NCBI RefSeq assembly: GCF_015706575.1
Contig: NW_024037070.1
Location: 2,723,874-2,787,873, forward strand
Origin: Patiria miniata
Lineage: Eukaryota; Echinodermata; Asteroidea; Valvatida; Asterinidae
DNA length: 64,000 nt
Direction: 5' to 3'
Below, in pieces: positions 1 to 11,679 of the stretch. Under the pieces are notes generated by a model. That model did no database searches. It was not told the origin of the DNA and saw nothing but the letters and a program-made list of their open reading frames with translations. The stretch's first letter is position 1; each line of letters begins with the position of its first letter. A program made the position numbers and the translations under genes.

Positions 1-25
1 AATTTTCAAAGTTGAACAAAAAATT

Positions 26-96
26 GACTAGAGCAGGGTTTGAACCTGAATCCTTGCATTGCCCTTCCAGTGCTCTAGCATCTGAGCTATCCAGCC
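26..96 (-). repeat. tRNA-like sequence, copy 1 (pseudogene or SINE head)
   Basis: On the minus strand this reads like a tRNA: an acceptor stem GGCTGGA that can pair with TCTAGTC, an A box (TAGCTCAG) and a B box (GGTTCAAACCC). The anticodon stem is poorly paired and the usual T before the anticodon is changed, so it is unlikely to be a working tRNA. About 100 bp on each side also matches the region around copy 2, so the tRNA-like part was duplicated together with its flanks. Confidence 0.5.
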
Positions 97-336
97 CTAT
101 GTTGGCAGTGCCCCCAATTTGTCAATGTTTTTGTTCAAGGGGAGCTTATCAGAAGCCATAATCCATATATTGATGTAACCAGGCATCATGCCCAAAATCA
201 TGATGCTAGCAACATTACCAATGCTGAAAAAATGGGAAATAGCAAATGGGGATTTTTATTACAAATGTTCAAATAAACCACGAAGGGAAACTGACTAGGT
301 GCATTATAATAGTTTTTAAAGTTGAACAAAGATACT

Positions 337-408
337 GACTGGAGTGGGGTTTGAACCTGAGATCTCCAGATTGCCATTCCAGTGCTCCACCAACTGAGCT
401 ATCCAGCC
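337..408 (-). repeat. tRNA-like sequence, copy 2 (Ala-GGC-like)
   Basis: This is the better preserved copy. The acceptor arms GGCTGGA and TCCAGTC pair over all seven positions (one G-T), the D arm is regular, and a seven-base loop ATGGCAA would carry anticodon GGC (alanine). The T stem does not pair well below its first two pairs, so a tRNA-derived repeat is more likely than a functional gene. It lies about 310 bp from copy 1 in the same orientation. Confidence 0.5.
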
Positions 409-737
409 GTATGTTTGCAGTTTCCAAATTTGCCAATGCCTTTGTCAAGAGGCGCCACTCAGAAGACTTAAACCTGTATGTTGTCTTATGTATAGCCCAG
501 GAAATAGCAAACATGTTGTGCAATTCACAGTCAAGTCACTATTTTCAAACATTGGATTACATGTAGGAAGTACATGAACAAAAAAATGCGCCATTGGTTT
601 CCTGCACAATGGAAGACTGTGGAAGGTTCCTTGCAAAATGTGTAGGGAGTTACATTTAGAGTTAAGTCATCTGTCCTACAAAATCTACATGAATGTAGCA
701 GAGACAACTGGACAAAAAGATCCAAACTCAAGCTCAC

Positions 738-972
738 CTGTCTGCATCAGATCGGCACCTATTACTGGCCCGATCAAATCCAGGTGCCAGGTCAAAGAAA
801 TCAAAGCGTAGGTTGATTCGTCGTCCTGGCTGCGTATTGATGGTGAACAGGCAGTCCATGTTGGGGGCATAGGGTGCTCTCTCTACATCCAGATGAGAGT
901 ACACACGACCTGAGATATCACTGACATTCTTGGCCAAGCACATGAAGGATGGGTTGGCATCTTGGATGTAAG
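738..972 (-). CDS. Gene B exon 2: N-terminal part of a CUB domain
   Basis: This internal exon is preceded by an AG acceptor (973-974) and followed by a GTGAG donor starting at 737. It enters in phase 1 and leaves in phase 2 (235 nt). The translation contains CLAKNVSDISGRVYS, then YAPNMDC, then GRRINLRFDFFDL, then NRCRSD. This is the order expected in a CUB domain: first cysteine, GxxxS strand, Y...DC, an I.L.F..F.L core strand, then the third cysteine. C38 and C67 of the deduced protein should form the first CUB disulfide. The leading bases CT complete a GCT codon with the G at the end of exon 1 at 11,200, so the two exons join in frame. The rest of the CUB domain and of the gene lies off the left edge of the window. 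Confidence 0.8.
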
Positions 973-3900
973 CTACATGTAGATGGAACATAACAGTTAC
1001 AGGTATTATAAAATACATGTAATTAAGAATCGGTAATCGTTGATGCCACTTCTACAGTTAACATGGTTTAACGTGTACTTGTACAGAACAACTCTTCCCC
1101 ATATTCATTGTGCCAGTTGATGCCAATGAATCCTAGGCTCAATCGCAAAAACCTTCTGGGGTTTCCTTTCAATTAATACTTAAAAAGTGTCCAATTTACA
1201 GGGTACTATTACAAATTGTATACACCAAACTTTGACTGTGATTCTCATGTCTGTACATGTGCATGTTATTTCAGCAGGACACTGCTGCATGTACATGTAC
1301 TTGGTAAAAATCTGGCAAAATGGAAAACCATAGCATCTGTCAGCAGTTTAGTGTTCTGTAACCTGTATATGTATAACAAGCCTGGCCGGCTGCTACCGGT
1401 AAGCTATGCGTGACTACCACACAGCTTAGAAAATCGCCGCCAAGTTTTAAAATCAATCTGCAAAGTACATAATTCTAAAATAATGGAAACTTTTTGACGA
1501 GTCACAAAATATTGAACCACGCTCATGGAAGGTTATTTCATCGTGACCTAAGTCCATACAAAATAACCTTGTCCACAATTATATGTACATGGTTACCTTG
1601 CAGTAGTAAAGCAAAGAATGGGGACATAAGCCTGGCTAAACTTGTTTCATGCTGTGCTATGGAAGCGGAACACAATTGCACCCGACTGCGCTACTACAGC
1701 GAAAATACATGTATGCTTTGAGATAAACCACTTTGACTTCTGTCAAGTTCCAAAGACAGTTACAGTAAACTCCGGCTAAGACGGCACTCTCGGAACCAGA
1801 GAATTTGTGACGACTTACGCGAATGTCGGCTTCTGCTGCAAGTTGTCATTTTGCCGACTTACACAAATACACAAATTGAATCACGGAGTGAAAAAATAGA
1901 TTGAATTAATGGCCTATGCGCATCTGTATCTGGATCATGCAAACAAGATTCATGGCTAAAATTCAAAGGCTTTGATTTACCCTGGTTTATTTCTACATCC
2001 AATTGGTTGATTCCAGCAAATATATCCTCAATGTTTATCATCACAAACAGGCTGTGGTATTGATCACAGAAAGTCATGCATGTACATGTACGTACGTACG
2101 TATACGAAGCAAGGACGGCGTGGCCGACTAGCGTTAACAGTGGTATGATATACAGATCACTTGCATACTGAACGTCCATGTACATGTAGTGTACATTGTG
2201 CACGTACATGTGTGCATGGTACTGGAACAATAAGGGGACCCCCAAAATGAACAGAGTGCATGCGTGCAGTCGAGAGGGGGTACTGGTACTGATGTGCTAT
2301 CGGGAAAACCCCTTTTTTATCGCGCACGTGTTTACAAGCGAACAATGTACACAATGTACAGACTGTGCATGAAACAGTGTACACATGCGATTAGTGTACA
2401 CGTGCTGGCCGATGCATCAATCACGGGCTGTGCCATTGATAAACAGATGTCAGTTAGCAGTTTGTGGGACTTTTCACTCGACACTTCTTGCAAACCGCAG
2501 AGCATGATGCCGACTGATACAGAGGATTTTTTGTGGTTTTGAGGAAATGGGACTGAAAGTAACACGCCAACATAGGCGAAATGGCGGCTTACAAAGGCCG
2601 TCTTAGAAATGAAAATGTCAATGGAAATGCATTAGAGACAATCGGGACTTTCGTCAGACGGCCGATTTAAGCGATATGACGGTTTATACGATGTCGGTTA
2701 GCCGGAGTTTACTGTATGTTGTACTGACGGATTTCCTTTAAATGACTACGGAGTAAAAATGAGACCTTTGATGACCCTTTCAACTCAAGGACTAATAACA
2801 AAATGTTACATAAGCGTTTTTACAAAATAGATTGTTTTTGTGGGGGAAATATAGGGCCATCATTGAAGGTGCTACTACATGGTAAGTGTATTCAAGCCCC
2901 TGGCCGGTCGCATGCAGGATTCACTGCATGATGGAACAAAGCGAATACAGATTCATTTCTAGAATTGGTATTTTGATACATGTTTGGTATGTAGAACAAA
3001 TCTTCCAAAATACAAGCATCACAACATCAAAGAGGTGTCAAATTAAAGGGGACAACAAGATCTTTCATTTGAGTGGTGTGCCAATGAAATGGAATGTACT
3101 GGTAGTTACATGTAAGTGTGATTTTGGGTCAAAAATCTTTTTGGGGGCTAAAATCATGGACTTTGGTAGTCATTTTGGCACCTTCTTTTCACATGCAAAA
3201 TGTGACTGTCTTGAGAGTTTTTGTTTTTTAAGGCAGAGAGAAAGATTCATATATTATGAGAAAAGAGTTTCATTATGTTGCAGTTCGTCAAACTCAGATT
3301 TTATGCTGTGTTAGAAACCATGAAGAGGAAGTAACGTGAGTGACGGTATCCACCTGTAATCTAATGTCCCTTGCATCTAAAATACACACTTATTTGATTC
3401 AAAAAGGGTTTCTATACAGCTATGGGTTGAGTGAAAGGTAAAAAAGAAGAAGTTTCTTCTGTGGTGCAGAATGCAGTTAGAGGAGACTTTAACAACAAAA
3501 TTGCAGGACAATCCATGTCTTTTTTGTAAGTTGTAACGTGAGTGACGACCAATAAACACATGTTTTCAAAAAGTGAATGAATGGATTGAATTTTTTCCCC
3601 CATTTCTGAGTACCCCTTACCCCAAGGTTGTTGCATGGCTGGTTTGATTCAGCTTGATCAAATACTTATGAAGCAGTGAGAGGTCAAAGTAGCCTCATGG
3701 TATGTACATTTATGTAACGTGAATGACAGTGGAACTGCCCAGTTGCAGTTCTCCTACAGAGATGGCCATCTTTGAGAGAGACCATTTCAGTTGGGTTCAG
3801 GCTACATATTGGAGATGCCAGGCATTACAACATACATGTGCATTGACAACAGTGTAAATTCGAACAAAATAATGTGCATCATGTACAACAAATGTAAATG

Positions 3901-6900
3901 AATATTGTGCCAATAACATTAACAATAAAACACTGGGGAAAACAACAAAGCAAAAACTCTTATTTTAAAGGCAACACAATTTTAGGCTGCAAAATGAACA
4001 CAGATAATTGCAATGAATTATTTTGACTGTTTTTGGTTGAAAAATACTGACCATCAAACGCTGGTTTTTTTTCTATTCCTGTTTTATGTACATGTACATG
4101 TAGTAATGTACAGGCAAGCCCCACATCAAGTCAGTGATTTGTTTATATCCTATGCCACTGCTTGAGTTTGGTGTAACATTTCTTTTTCAGCTTTACAAGG
4201 CATGCTCCATTGAGACAAAGAACTGCATTTTTTTGTTATTCTTGACTTGTCCAGCCTTCAGCATTGATTTAACACTGGCCATGACCTACAATGCATGGAT
4301 TGACGTACATGTACATGTATGTACTGTTTGCTTGGACATATTAGAATGGATGAGTCACACCATCGTCATACACCATGTCAGCATAATGCCTTTTCTAATG
4401 CTAATGATCATACTTTTGCATGTACGATGTCTGTATAACGGATAGCCTCAACTGTATACGGTATTTGGTGTACAGAAAACTGAATAACACCCATGTACCG
4501 GTACATGTACCGGTATGTCAAATCTGAACCTGCTGATAAGTGATGCAAAAACTATTTCTTACAAATGAGAACCAAAAACCGTCGAACCTACCGGTACATT
4601 GTACAGCGAACATGTACATGTACATGTACACGTACATGTGTACAATACATGTACATACATGTGGTATGTACATGGTACATCTCCCAGACCACTCAAATTA
4701 AGAGCTGATACAAGTACCGTACATACATGTACTTGAATGGCAATCTACCGGCTACCTTAAAATGCAAACTCCCAAAATCTAGTAAATATTATCCAGGTGC
4801 CTCATGGCTGTTTCGAAAAATCACAATGCCAATAACTTCACGCATAGTCAATACATGTACAGTGTACATGCAGCACTGACACTTAAGTTAATTATTTGTT
4901 GAAAATTTTGACTTTTTTTTACCCTGATGAACTTGGACATGTACAGATGTATGTTGATAAACTTGATAAAAAAAGGGTAAAACATGTAAATTAAATTCGT
5001 CATCAGGATAAAACAGCTGTAGTTTTATAAATGCATGAATTATTGGATTTTTTGTGCAATAAACAAACATAGCCCACAAACAACCAACCACATACACTGT
5101 ACATGTGTATAATAAGTTAATTTTGAATGCAATTAGTCACTGTCTCAGATTTAATAAACACTAACAAAATGTCATTGCTCATTATTGCTCTATGGTACAT
5201 CATGGAGGAATACATGTAAGTGCTGCGGATAGTTTCTTGCTGAAAGTGAACTCTGATGGATGAAGCATAGAGCAAGGCGCAGTGTACATGTACCTGTACA
5301 GTATCTGGTATGGTGCCAAAGCTACCTACTAATTTAAATGAGGGATTGTGTGTCAGTTACAGCACCACTCATATATCAGTCTCACCATACACCTACAATC
5401 CTCCTCTGGTTATTAACACAGATTAGGTTAGAAATACAAGGCTTGGTTTGTTTATTGCCATGAGGTTTTCATGAGAAACGTATCAATATTCCCCTTGTTT
5501 CACATGCTAGTGTAGTGTTTCCGTGTGCAAATAGGGTTGAAAGAACATGAAACCTTGAACATTGTGATGCACAAAAATAGCTGTCTTCAATAATGTACAT
5601 CCATGTCTCTTCTTGTATTCTCATACATGTCATAAGGCTTGGGTGGCACTATGGAGAAGGGTCTGTTTTCCTTCATCCATCCATGATAGCACCCAAGTTT
5701 TTTTCAATTAAGAATCGCAATTTCATTGAGTGGTCGGGCACAACCCGACCACTGTCTAGAATTGTTCTCATAAATCTTCTTTGTTTGGGTCTTTCTTTCT
5801 TTTCTTTTCTTTTCCGGACAATACTTCTCCGTGGGTTTTCTCCTAAACAGTATATGGTATGAACTTGTAACTTAACTAATGGACAATACCTTGATAAACA
5901 TTTTAGATTTTAAAGTCAAAGTCGCATGACCTTTCCTTCCAGGGCTACTGGAAGGTCAAAGTGAGGTGAATTCAAAATGAAGACGTTAGCTTGAAATTTA
6001 AACAAAGCAAAATTTCTTCCTAATGGTTTATGGTATGATCATAAAACATAGTGTGAACTTGTACCATGTTATAAAGATGTTATAAATTTTGTAACGTCAT
6101 CATGACGTCATCAGGTATCAAATTACAAGCGATTTAAGGGCAAATTTTGACAAAGTAGTTTGCGCTATATCTTTTGAACTAAATAGAGTTTCGTGTTCAT
6201 TTTTTCGTAAGGTTGTATACTATGCCGTAAGAAACATTTCTTGTCCCCGGACACAAAACAGCATGACCTTCACTTCCGGTGTTACCGGAAGTGCAATAAA
6301 AAGCGAATATAACTCAAAAGCGGAAGCATTTTACTTCACACATACAAATTAGGAAAGTGATTAGTGAGGAATGTCAGACACATAAAACAGTGTGAAGACG
6401 TCATCTTTCGAAAGCTATAACTTTGTGACCTCATCATGACGTCATCAGGTATCAAATTACAAGCGATTTAAGGGCAAATTTTGACAAAATAGTTTGCGCT
6501 ATATCTTTTGAACTGCATAGAGTATCGTGTTAATTTTTTCGTGAGGTTGTAGACTATGCCGTGAGAAACATTTCTTGTCCTGTACACAAAACCGCTTGAC
6601 CTTCACTTCCGGTGTTACTGGAAGTGCAATAAAATCATAATATAACTCAAAAGCAAAGCGTTTAACTACACCGTTAAAGATACATTTTTGTAACCAAATA
6701 GTTGATTGTACTGGAAGGGATTTAATTTCATGATCCTTTGTTCTATATAAACGTATATTCCGAACTTTTCTGGGCAGTGTACATGTATAATGAAAAGGCT
6801 GTCCGCCCGACCACTCTGCGTTTGTAACTCAACAAACGCGCATCTCTAGTTCAAAAATGAATTTCAATTTACCCAGCAAATTGAGAAAACACTTCGGTTC

Positions 6901-9900
6901 ATCAATTGCACTATGATGAACGTCTGACGCTAATGGTTGCTGGATAAGTCATTGCGCGACTTGTAAACATACGTGTACACACACCATATGGTATGCTTGA
7001 CAATTAAACATCTCTACCGCTGAAAAAATATATGTGTATTTCTAGCTCTGGTGGTAGTTGACAAAAAAGTAAATACATGTACATCGTAAATATATTGGTT
7101 AATAAACAAATAACAGATGTGTAATGTAGATTTCTGATGTTGCTCTTCAGCATCAGGTAGAAATTTGCCATCAGGAATTATTGACTGAAATAGGACTATT
7201 CCTGAAGGTTTTTCATGAGGTTTTCAATTTGCTAATCAGCCTGCAGACACTAAGGGCATTGCTTTTCAAAGGCACAATTTGTTTGATAATATCTGTGATA
7301 TATTTGCATACATGTATTGATAAGTTCTTACGGATCAAGCAACCCTATTGGTTCAATGATGAAAAATGAGGTCAGCGACGATGTCAAAGTTCAATTACAT
7401 TGTATTTGAACTACCTAGGTGTACCCTAAACATGATTTTTACCTCTGCCTAGACAGCGTGTACAGTGAAAGATGAGTGTAAAGAACAAAATCAAGCCAAT
7501 TGCCAACTTGATTACAAGTATGAGATTTAGAGAAATTAATGTACATGTACATGTACCGGTATCTGCCTAGAGTAGTCTCTGCCTTTCCTACTTGTATATG
7601 ATGACAGAACAACATGTATAAGAATAACTCCTCTAAAGAAAGACTTCTCTAAAAAATGTTTTACTAAACTTTGAGCCCGTAATGTTTACTCGTAGCCCCC
7701 TGTGATTTCATGCTCAAATGACTCCGTTATCCATTGCAATACAACAGCTTGACAACCTGAACATAATTGACAGGGTGGTCCATTCAAACACTGCTGTCAC
7801 CTTTTTGTAAGCTTCTATTGTGATTCCAATTTGTACCAGCCCTAGAATACACCTGTGTCAGTATTCACTGGCATAGGGGTAGGGAGTATGTATGCTAACA
7901 TTTATGTACCTGGCTAGCTAGTATACATTTGTAATAAAATTTGATCAAGGAGACAGCAGTTTGAAGAAAAACATATGAGAGACTGACATGCGCAATGAAA
8001 TAATCATTGAGCTTATTGAGTACATACAATCAATTCCATACTTGTCTTTGAAGTTTCTAATTCCAAGTGGAATTTTAAGTGGATTTTTGTTTCCCTCAAC
8101 CTTAACTCCTTAGCATGATTTACTAGGAACCATACCCATCCTGGCAAATTGTAACACCATATGGGAAACTGCACACACATATTTCTGACTTTGATTCTGG
8201 AGGTGTGCCAACCCAATGCAAAAGACTGTCAGTTTAGGGGTACTGTACCCATCCTGACAGATTCCAACAAAACATACCATTGGGGTTTGATGGGTTGAGT
8301 TCTGTTAGGGTTAATACTTGTACATGTTTGTATGTAGTCTTGCATGAAAGTCTTGCATGAAATCGATCAAAATGATCCCTGAAAAATGTGACACCGATGG
8401 CAAATATGCAACACCATACTTCTGCTAAATTTTCAGGATATGTGCAGGCTACGCCATTCAGGAAACAGTCGCCGGTGAACGCTTGCACACACGATGTGCC
8501 CGACTGTGAATGCGGGCGTGCGCTTGGCCGGCGCGTCGTACGTCATCAGTTTGACCTCACAATTTGAATGAATCGTACACAACAACAACATTCAAGATGG
8601 TAGTTACCGGCACGACAGTTCGGCGAGGCTTGGTTTCCGAATTGAAGGTGGAATTTCTCTTTTCTTCTCTAAGGTACATGTATGTGAACCTAACCACCAC
8701 CATTTGTATTTCTAATTCCCACTGAAGCCTACAGGGACGCATAAGGTAGTTTGAAGACCGTTTTGGGGGTAAAATCTGAAGATTTTGATTGGGGGTACGA
8801 GTGAAAATGGTAAAAAAAAAAATTAGTAGTAACCGCAATAGGGCCATCGATCTCGGACTCTACTATCGCCCGACCATGTCCAAATGTTAAAAAAGCGATC
8901 CGTAGAGTCTTAGTTACTCGGACTACAGTCGTTTTTTCCTAGTTCCGGATCGCTTCAAACGGCCCTTACCTCTTTTTGATTAGTCTCCAATAAAACAAAT
9001 TCTGACGGAGTGCATATTGAAAAGAAAAATGTAAGCTTCTTGATACCCACAGATCTTTTCGATAAAATCTTTAGAAAAGGAATTTTGGCCAGATTTCTGA
9101 CTCGCACTTCGACATGTTTGGACGGTTTAACCCTTACTCTCTGAGGGTAGTTTACTGCATGTCAGTTGGTTATGCCAATGCCCTCCAGCTGCAGTTTTAT
9201 GGAGGATACTTTGATGTAGCAGTGAAGGCTCCAATTGGCAGGAGTTGGAGGCCCTGGAGGGTGCCTGATACTGACCAGCTGGGGGCACTTGATTGTTATC
9301 AGAGGACTCTCATTGTTCTCTGTGGCATGTATTGGAGTGCCTGTCCAGGTACCCTTGAAATGACATGGCAGATATTGGAGGGCCATGCAAAAAACATAGG
9401 AGATTTTCTTGAGGCACATATTGGCATGCGTTGGAGGGTCTAGTAGGGTAAGGGTAAAATCACGGGAGCTGCGAATCAACGATAAATTTTCTCCTCGGTA
9501 TATCTCTCGTACCGTGTGGTTTCGAACATTTTTTCATTCACTACAATCGTATAAACTCTTCCATCGAATGTTTGTTCAATCAAAATACGAAGTGGCTATC
9601 GTTACAGCAGCCGTTGTTTAGCGCCCTCTACGACACTTTTTTGATACGCACGCAGGTATATAATTATTTGTTTCCCCACGTTTTAGCGAGCAGTGCGACA
9701 ACTCAGTCGATAGAGGGTAGGATTTTGCACCGCGAGGTTGCGGGTTCGTACATGTATCTCAGTTTTGCACTCGAATTTTTTTCCTTTTCTAACCTGAGGC
9801 TTTGGAGGATTTTTTTTTAAAAGGGAAATAAAGTCCGAACTTCATAACGTTCAAATTCACTTTTTTCCTTCTAATTTTATATTTTCTTCTCATGTTTTTA

Positions 9901-11278
9901 TAAAAGTTGCAGTCTACCGTAATGATAGAAAATGGGAAATGCGTTACGGCTGCCTTAACAATATCCACTGCGATCAAAATAAGTTGTAGCGTCTCTAATA
10001 TTTGAAAATTCGCCAACGAATGACCGTATGCTTTTGCCTAGTTCCGGATTGCGCGTGCACTTACGACCCAACTACACGCGCGTTAATAGATTTTGTGTGA
10101 CGTGTTCTGCTGGGTCAAAGATTTTCGGTTGCGCGTGAGTTCGAGCCGTTGTGCTGCAGATAAAAGTTTCCAAATCATTACATTTTTTCTCTTTTTAAAA
10201 TTTGCTGGAATTCTCTTGCATGAACTATTTTGGCAGTGGATATTTTGCCGGAGACAGCAAACCTTTAGTAAACGTTAGTTTGCCGGATATGCACTGAACA
10301 TGCGCAGTTACTGTTTTTTTTAACTTAAAGTTAAACATTTTCCGGTGACAAATTTTAATTTCGGACTTTATTTCCCTTAAAAAAAAATCCTCCAGAGCCG
10401 CAAATCTGAAAAAGAAAATGTAATACTCAATTAGTATGCAATAAAATGTTTGAGACGTGTTAAAATAATAAAAGAAGAATATTCTTATTTATTTGGGGAT
10501 GGGAAAAAAAACCTTAAAAATGTGGCAGCGATCGGGATTGAACCGGAGTCATCCCGCTCACTAGAACTTTTGCTTAACCACTACACCAAACGTGCTAAAC
10601 AACTTTTGGTGGGAATTTAATACATGTTATAATTCAGCCCTATCTTAAAGAGTACAGCGCCCTCTGTTGATATGGATTGCCGCCAGCAAACCTTTAGTAA
10701 ACTTTAGTTTGCCGTCATTACCTCCGGCAAAATATCCACTATCAACTATTTTTGGATAATGAAATAACATGAATAATACTTTATCAATATCAGAAAATAT
10801 GTTTGATTCGGTTGGTTCTGGCTGAAAAAAAGGATTTTCTCGCGTGATTTTTTTTTTTCGCATGAAGCAGTTTTGATCGATTTGGAACTGATTGAACCGA
10901 TCCGGAACTAGGAAAAGTGACATCGGCTTTATTGACGTCGTAAAATCAAAATGAAAAGAGCTTAAATTTTGAAAATTATTTCGTGGTCTCTCCATCACTC
11001 ACGGTAAACTTTTTAATCAATGTCACTTGAATTCGTGGAGTAGTTGAGCCGAAATCAGTCTGAATGATGTTTACTATCCGGAACTAGGAAAACGACTGTA
11101 GACTATACTATATAGGCCCTAATGTAGTCTAGTGAGTAGTGACACTGGTCAAACAAAAGCCGAATTGTAAAAAAAAAAACACATTATATATTGACTTACC
11201 AGGTTCATACGATTCCAATAATACAGCTGAACCACACTGCACTAAAAGAACTGCCAGTAAAACTACAAACCATGCCAT
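738..11278 (-). CDS. Gene B: secreted CUB-domain protein (5' part only)
   Basis: Joining exon 1 (11,278-11,200) to exon 2 (972-738) gives at least 104 residues: a 26-residue N-terminal signal peptide region, a short linker and the first part of a CUB domain with cysteines at about 38, 67 and 99. CUB domains occur in secreted and membrane-tethered proteins such as astacin-family proteases, complement-type proteases and receptors; what follows here is unknown because the gene leaves the window. It is transcribed in the same direction as gene A, whose stop codon lies about 8.4 kb upstream. No TATA box is obvious upstream of the start, and a non-coding 5' exon is possible because a pyrimidine-rich AG acceptor sits at 11,307-11,308. 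Confidence 0.7.
1763..2714. mobile_element. Non-autonomous Tc1/mariner (pogo-like) MITE
   Basis: The terminal inverted repeats begin CAGTAAACTCCGGCTAA on the left and end TTAGCCGGAGTTTACTG on the right, each flanked by TA (1,761-1,762 and 2,715-2,716). A TA target duplication with CAGT ends is typical of Tc1/mariner/pogo elements. The 952-bp interior has no transposase reading frame. It contains several GTACAT-type repeats, so it depends on an element elsewhere for movement. Confidence 0.75.
4596..4745. repeat. GTACAT/ACATGT simple-repeat island
   Basis: This stretch is dense in overlapping self-complementary tetramers (GTAC, CATG, TGTACA). Smaller islands of the same kind occur at about 1,250-1,300, 2,080-2,200, 4,085-4,100, 4,300-4,320, 4,495-4,515 and 7,540-7,560. 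They are much rarer to the right of about 9 kb. Confidence 0.7.
5728..6816. mobile_element. Probable DNA element with 12-bp inverted ends and a 334-bp internal duplication
   Basis: GAGTGGTCGGGC at 5,728-5,739 is matched by its reverse complement at 6,805-6,816. Inside are two direct copies, offset by 334 bp, of a segment containing CATGACGTCATCAGG, a run beginning CAAATTACAAGCGATTT, and CTTCACTTCCGGTGTTAC (starting near 6,065 and 6,400). A weaker third copy starts near 5,925. No target duplication is obvious and no protein is encoded, so the class is undetermined. Confidence 0.5.
9696..9752 (+). repeat. tRNA-like segment (SINE-like A and B boxes)
   Basis: On the plus strand an A-box-like string, ACTCAGTCGATAGAG, is followed about 30 bp later by a B-box-like GGGTTCGTAC. 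Without a clear cloverleaf this is best read as a decayed tRNA-derived repeat inside the larger Tc1-like element. Confidence 0.35.
9798..10399. mobile_element. Nested MITE with about 45-bp terminal inverted repeats
   Basis: The left end GGCTTTGGAGGA, a T-run, then GGGAAATAAAGTCCGAA is matched in reverse complement at the right end (about 10,356-10,399). It lies wholly inside the 8,926-11,098 element. No protein is encoded. The inverted similarity fades outward, so the exact ends and target duplication are uncertain. Confidence 0.6.
10235..10741. repeat. Inverted pair of TGGATATTTTGCCGG hairpin modules
   Basis: A module containing TGGATATTTTGCCGG and the self-complementary region AAACCTTTAGTAAAC occurs at 10,235-10,290 and, in inverse order, at 10,677-10,741. 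It overlaps the right end of the 9,798-10,399 MITE, so successive insertions or rearrangements are likely. Confidence 0.45.
10522..10599 (-). repeat. tRNA-like segment (minus strand)
   Basis: The minus strand contains TGGTGTAGTGGTTAAGC (A-box region) and GGTTCAATCCC (B box) separated by a normal tRNA distance. The acceptor arms do not pair well. It is most likely a tRNA-derived SINE remnant. Confidence 0.45.
11200..11278 (-). CDS. Gene B exon 1: start codon and signal peptide
   Basis: The ATG at 11,278 is in an excellent initiation context (ACCATGG). It is followed by MAWFVVLLAVLLVQCGSA, a typical signal sequence with a hydrophobic core and a small-residue cleavage site, then VLLESYEP. A GTAAGT donor begins at 11,199 and the exon ends in phase 1, the usual phase after signal-peptide exons. 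The frame is open further upstream but contains no other ATG, so this start is preferred. Confidence 0.8.
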
Positions 11279-11679
11279 GGTAAGCAACCACCACGGCAGG
11301 AAAACGCTGGAAAGATGGAGAAAATTGATCAATAGTCGTCAGCTTGCGAAAAATAATGGCCGTTCGTTCACGTATATAATCACAAGTAGTTGACGACAAT
11401 GTGTTCCCTATACACTGGTGCATTGACCGAAACAGCATGAGATACAAGTTCGTTTGTGCGAAAAGCTGATAATCAAACGTCAGTGTATTGGATTTATGCT
11501 AGTATGACCGGGTACCAGGCAACGCGTGCAGTATGCGGTGTGGTGACTGAATGGGTGAATGAATGATTCATCTGTCAGTAATCAAAACAAAAATATTCAG
11601 GGTTGAAAATTGATCTGAAGAATAATATTCCTGGGTGTTTTTTTCTTCAATACTTGTTGCTCTCACATTTTATTTATAC

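Larger units (their letters stand above)
8926..11098. mobile_element. 2.2-kb Tc1/mariner-like element without transposase
   Basis: The left end CAGTCGTTTTTTCCTAGTTC is matched in inverse by the right end GGAACTAGGAAAACGACTG. Both ends are flanked by TA (8,924-8,925 and 11,099-11,100). The core motif CCTAGTTCCGGAT also occurs inverted or repeated inside (near 10,037 and 10,897), suggesting earlier rearrangement. The interior holds two tRNA-like segments and a nested inverted-repeat element, but no recognisable transposase. The right end lies about 100 bp from gene B exon 1. Confidence 0.7.
973..11199 (-). other. Gene B intron 1 (10.2 kb, repeat-rich)
   Basis: This phase-1 intron has a GTAAGT donor at 11,199 and an AG acceptor at 973-974. 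It holds GTACAT-type repeat islands, a pogo-like MITE (1,763-2,714), weakly periodic sequence with GTAACGTGAGTGACG-like motifs near 3,331, 3,534 and 3,714, a two-unit repeat element (5,728-6,816), and most of a Tc1-like element (8,926-11,098). I see no coding exon on either strand. Confidence 0.65.

Noticed and set aside
9114..9443. 109-codon plus-strand frame with repeated TGGAGGG-type words
   Set aside because: It lies inside the Tc1-like element. The opposite strand is equally open, and weak inverted ends (TTAACCCTTAC / GTAAGGGTAAA) suggest a small nested repeat rather than a protein.
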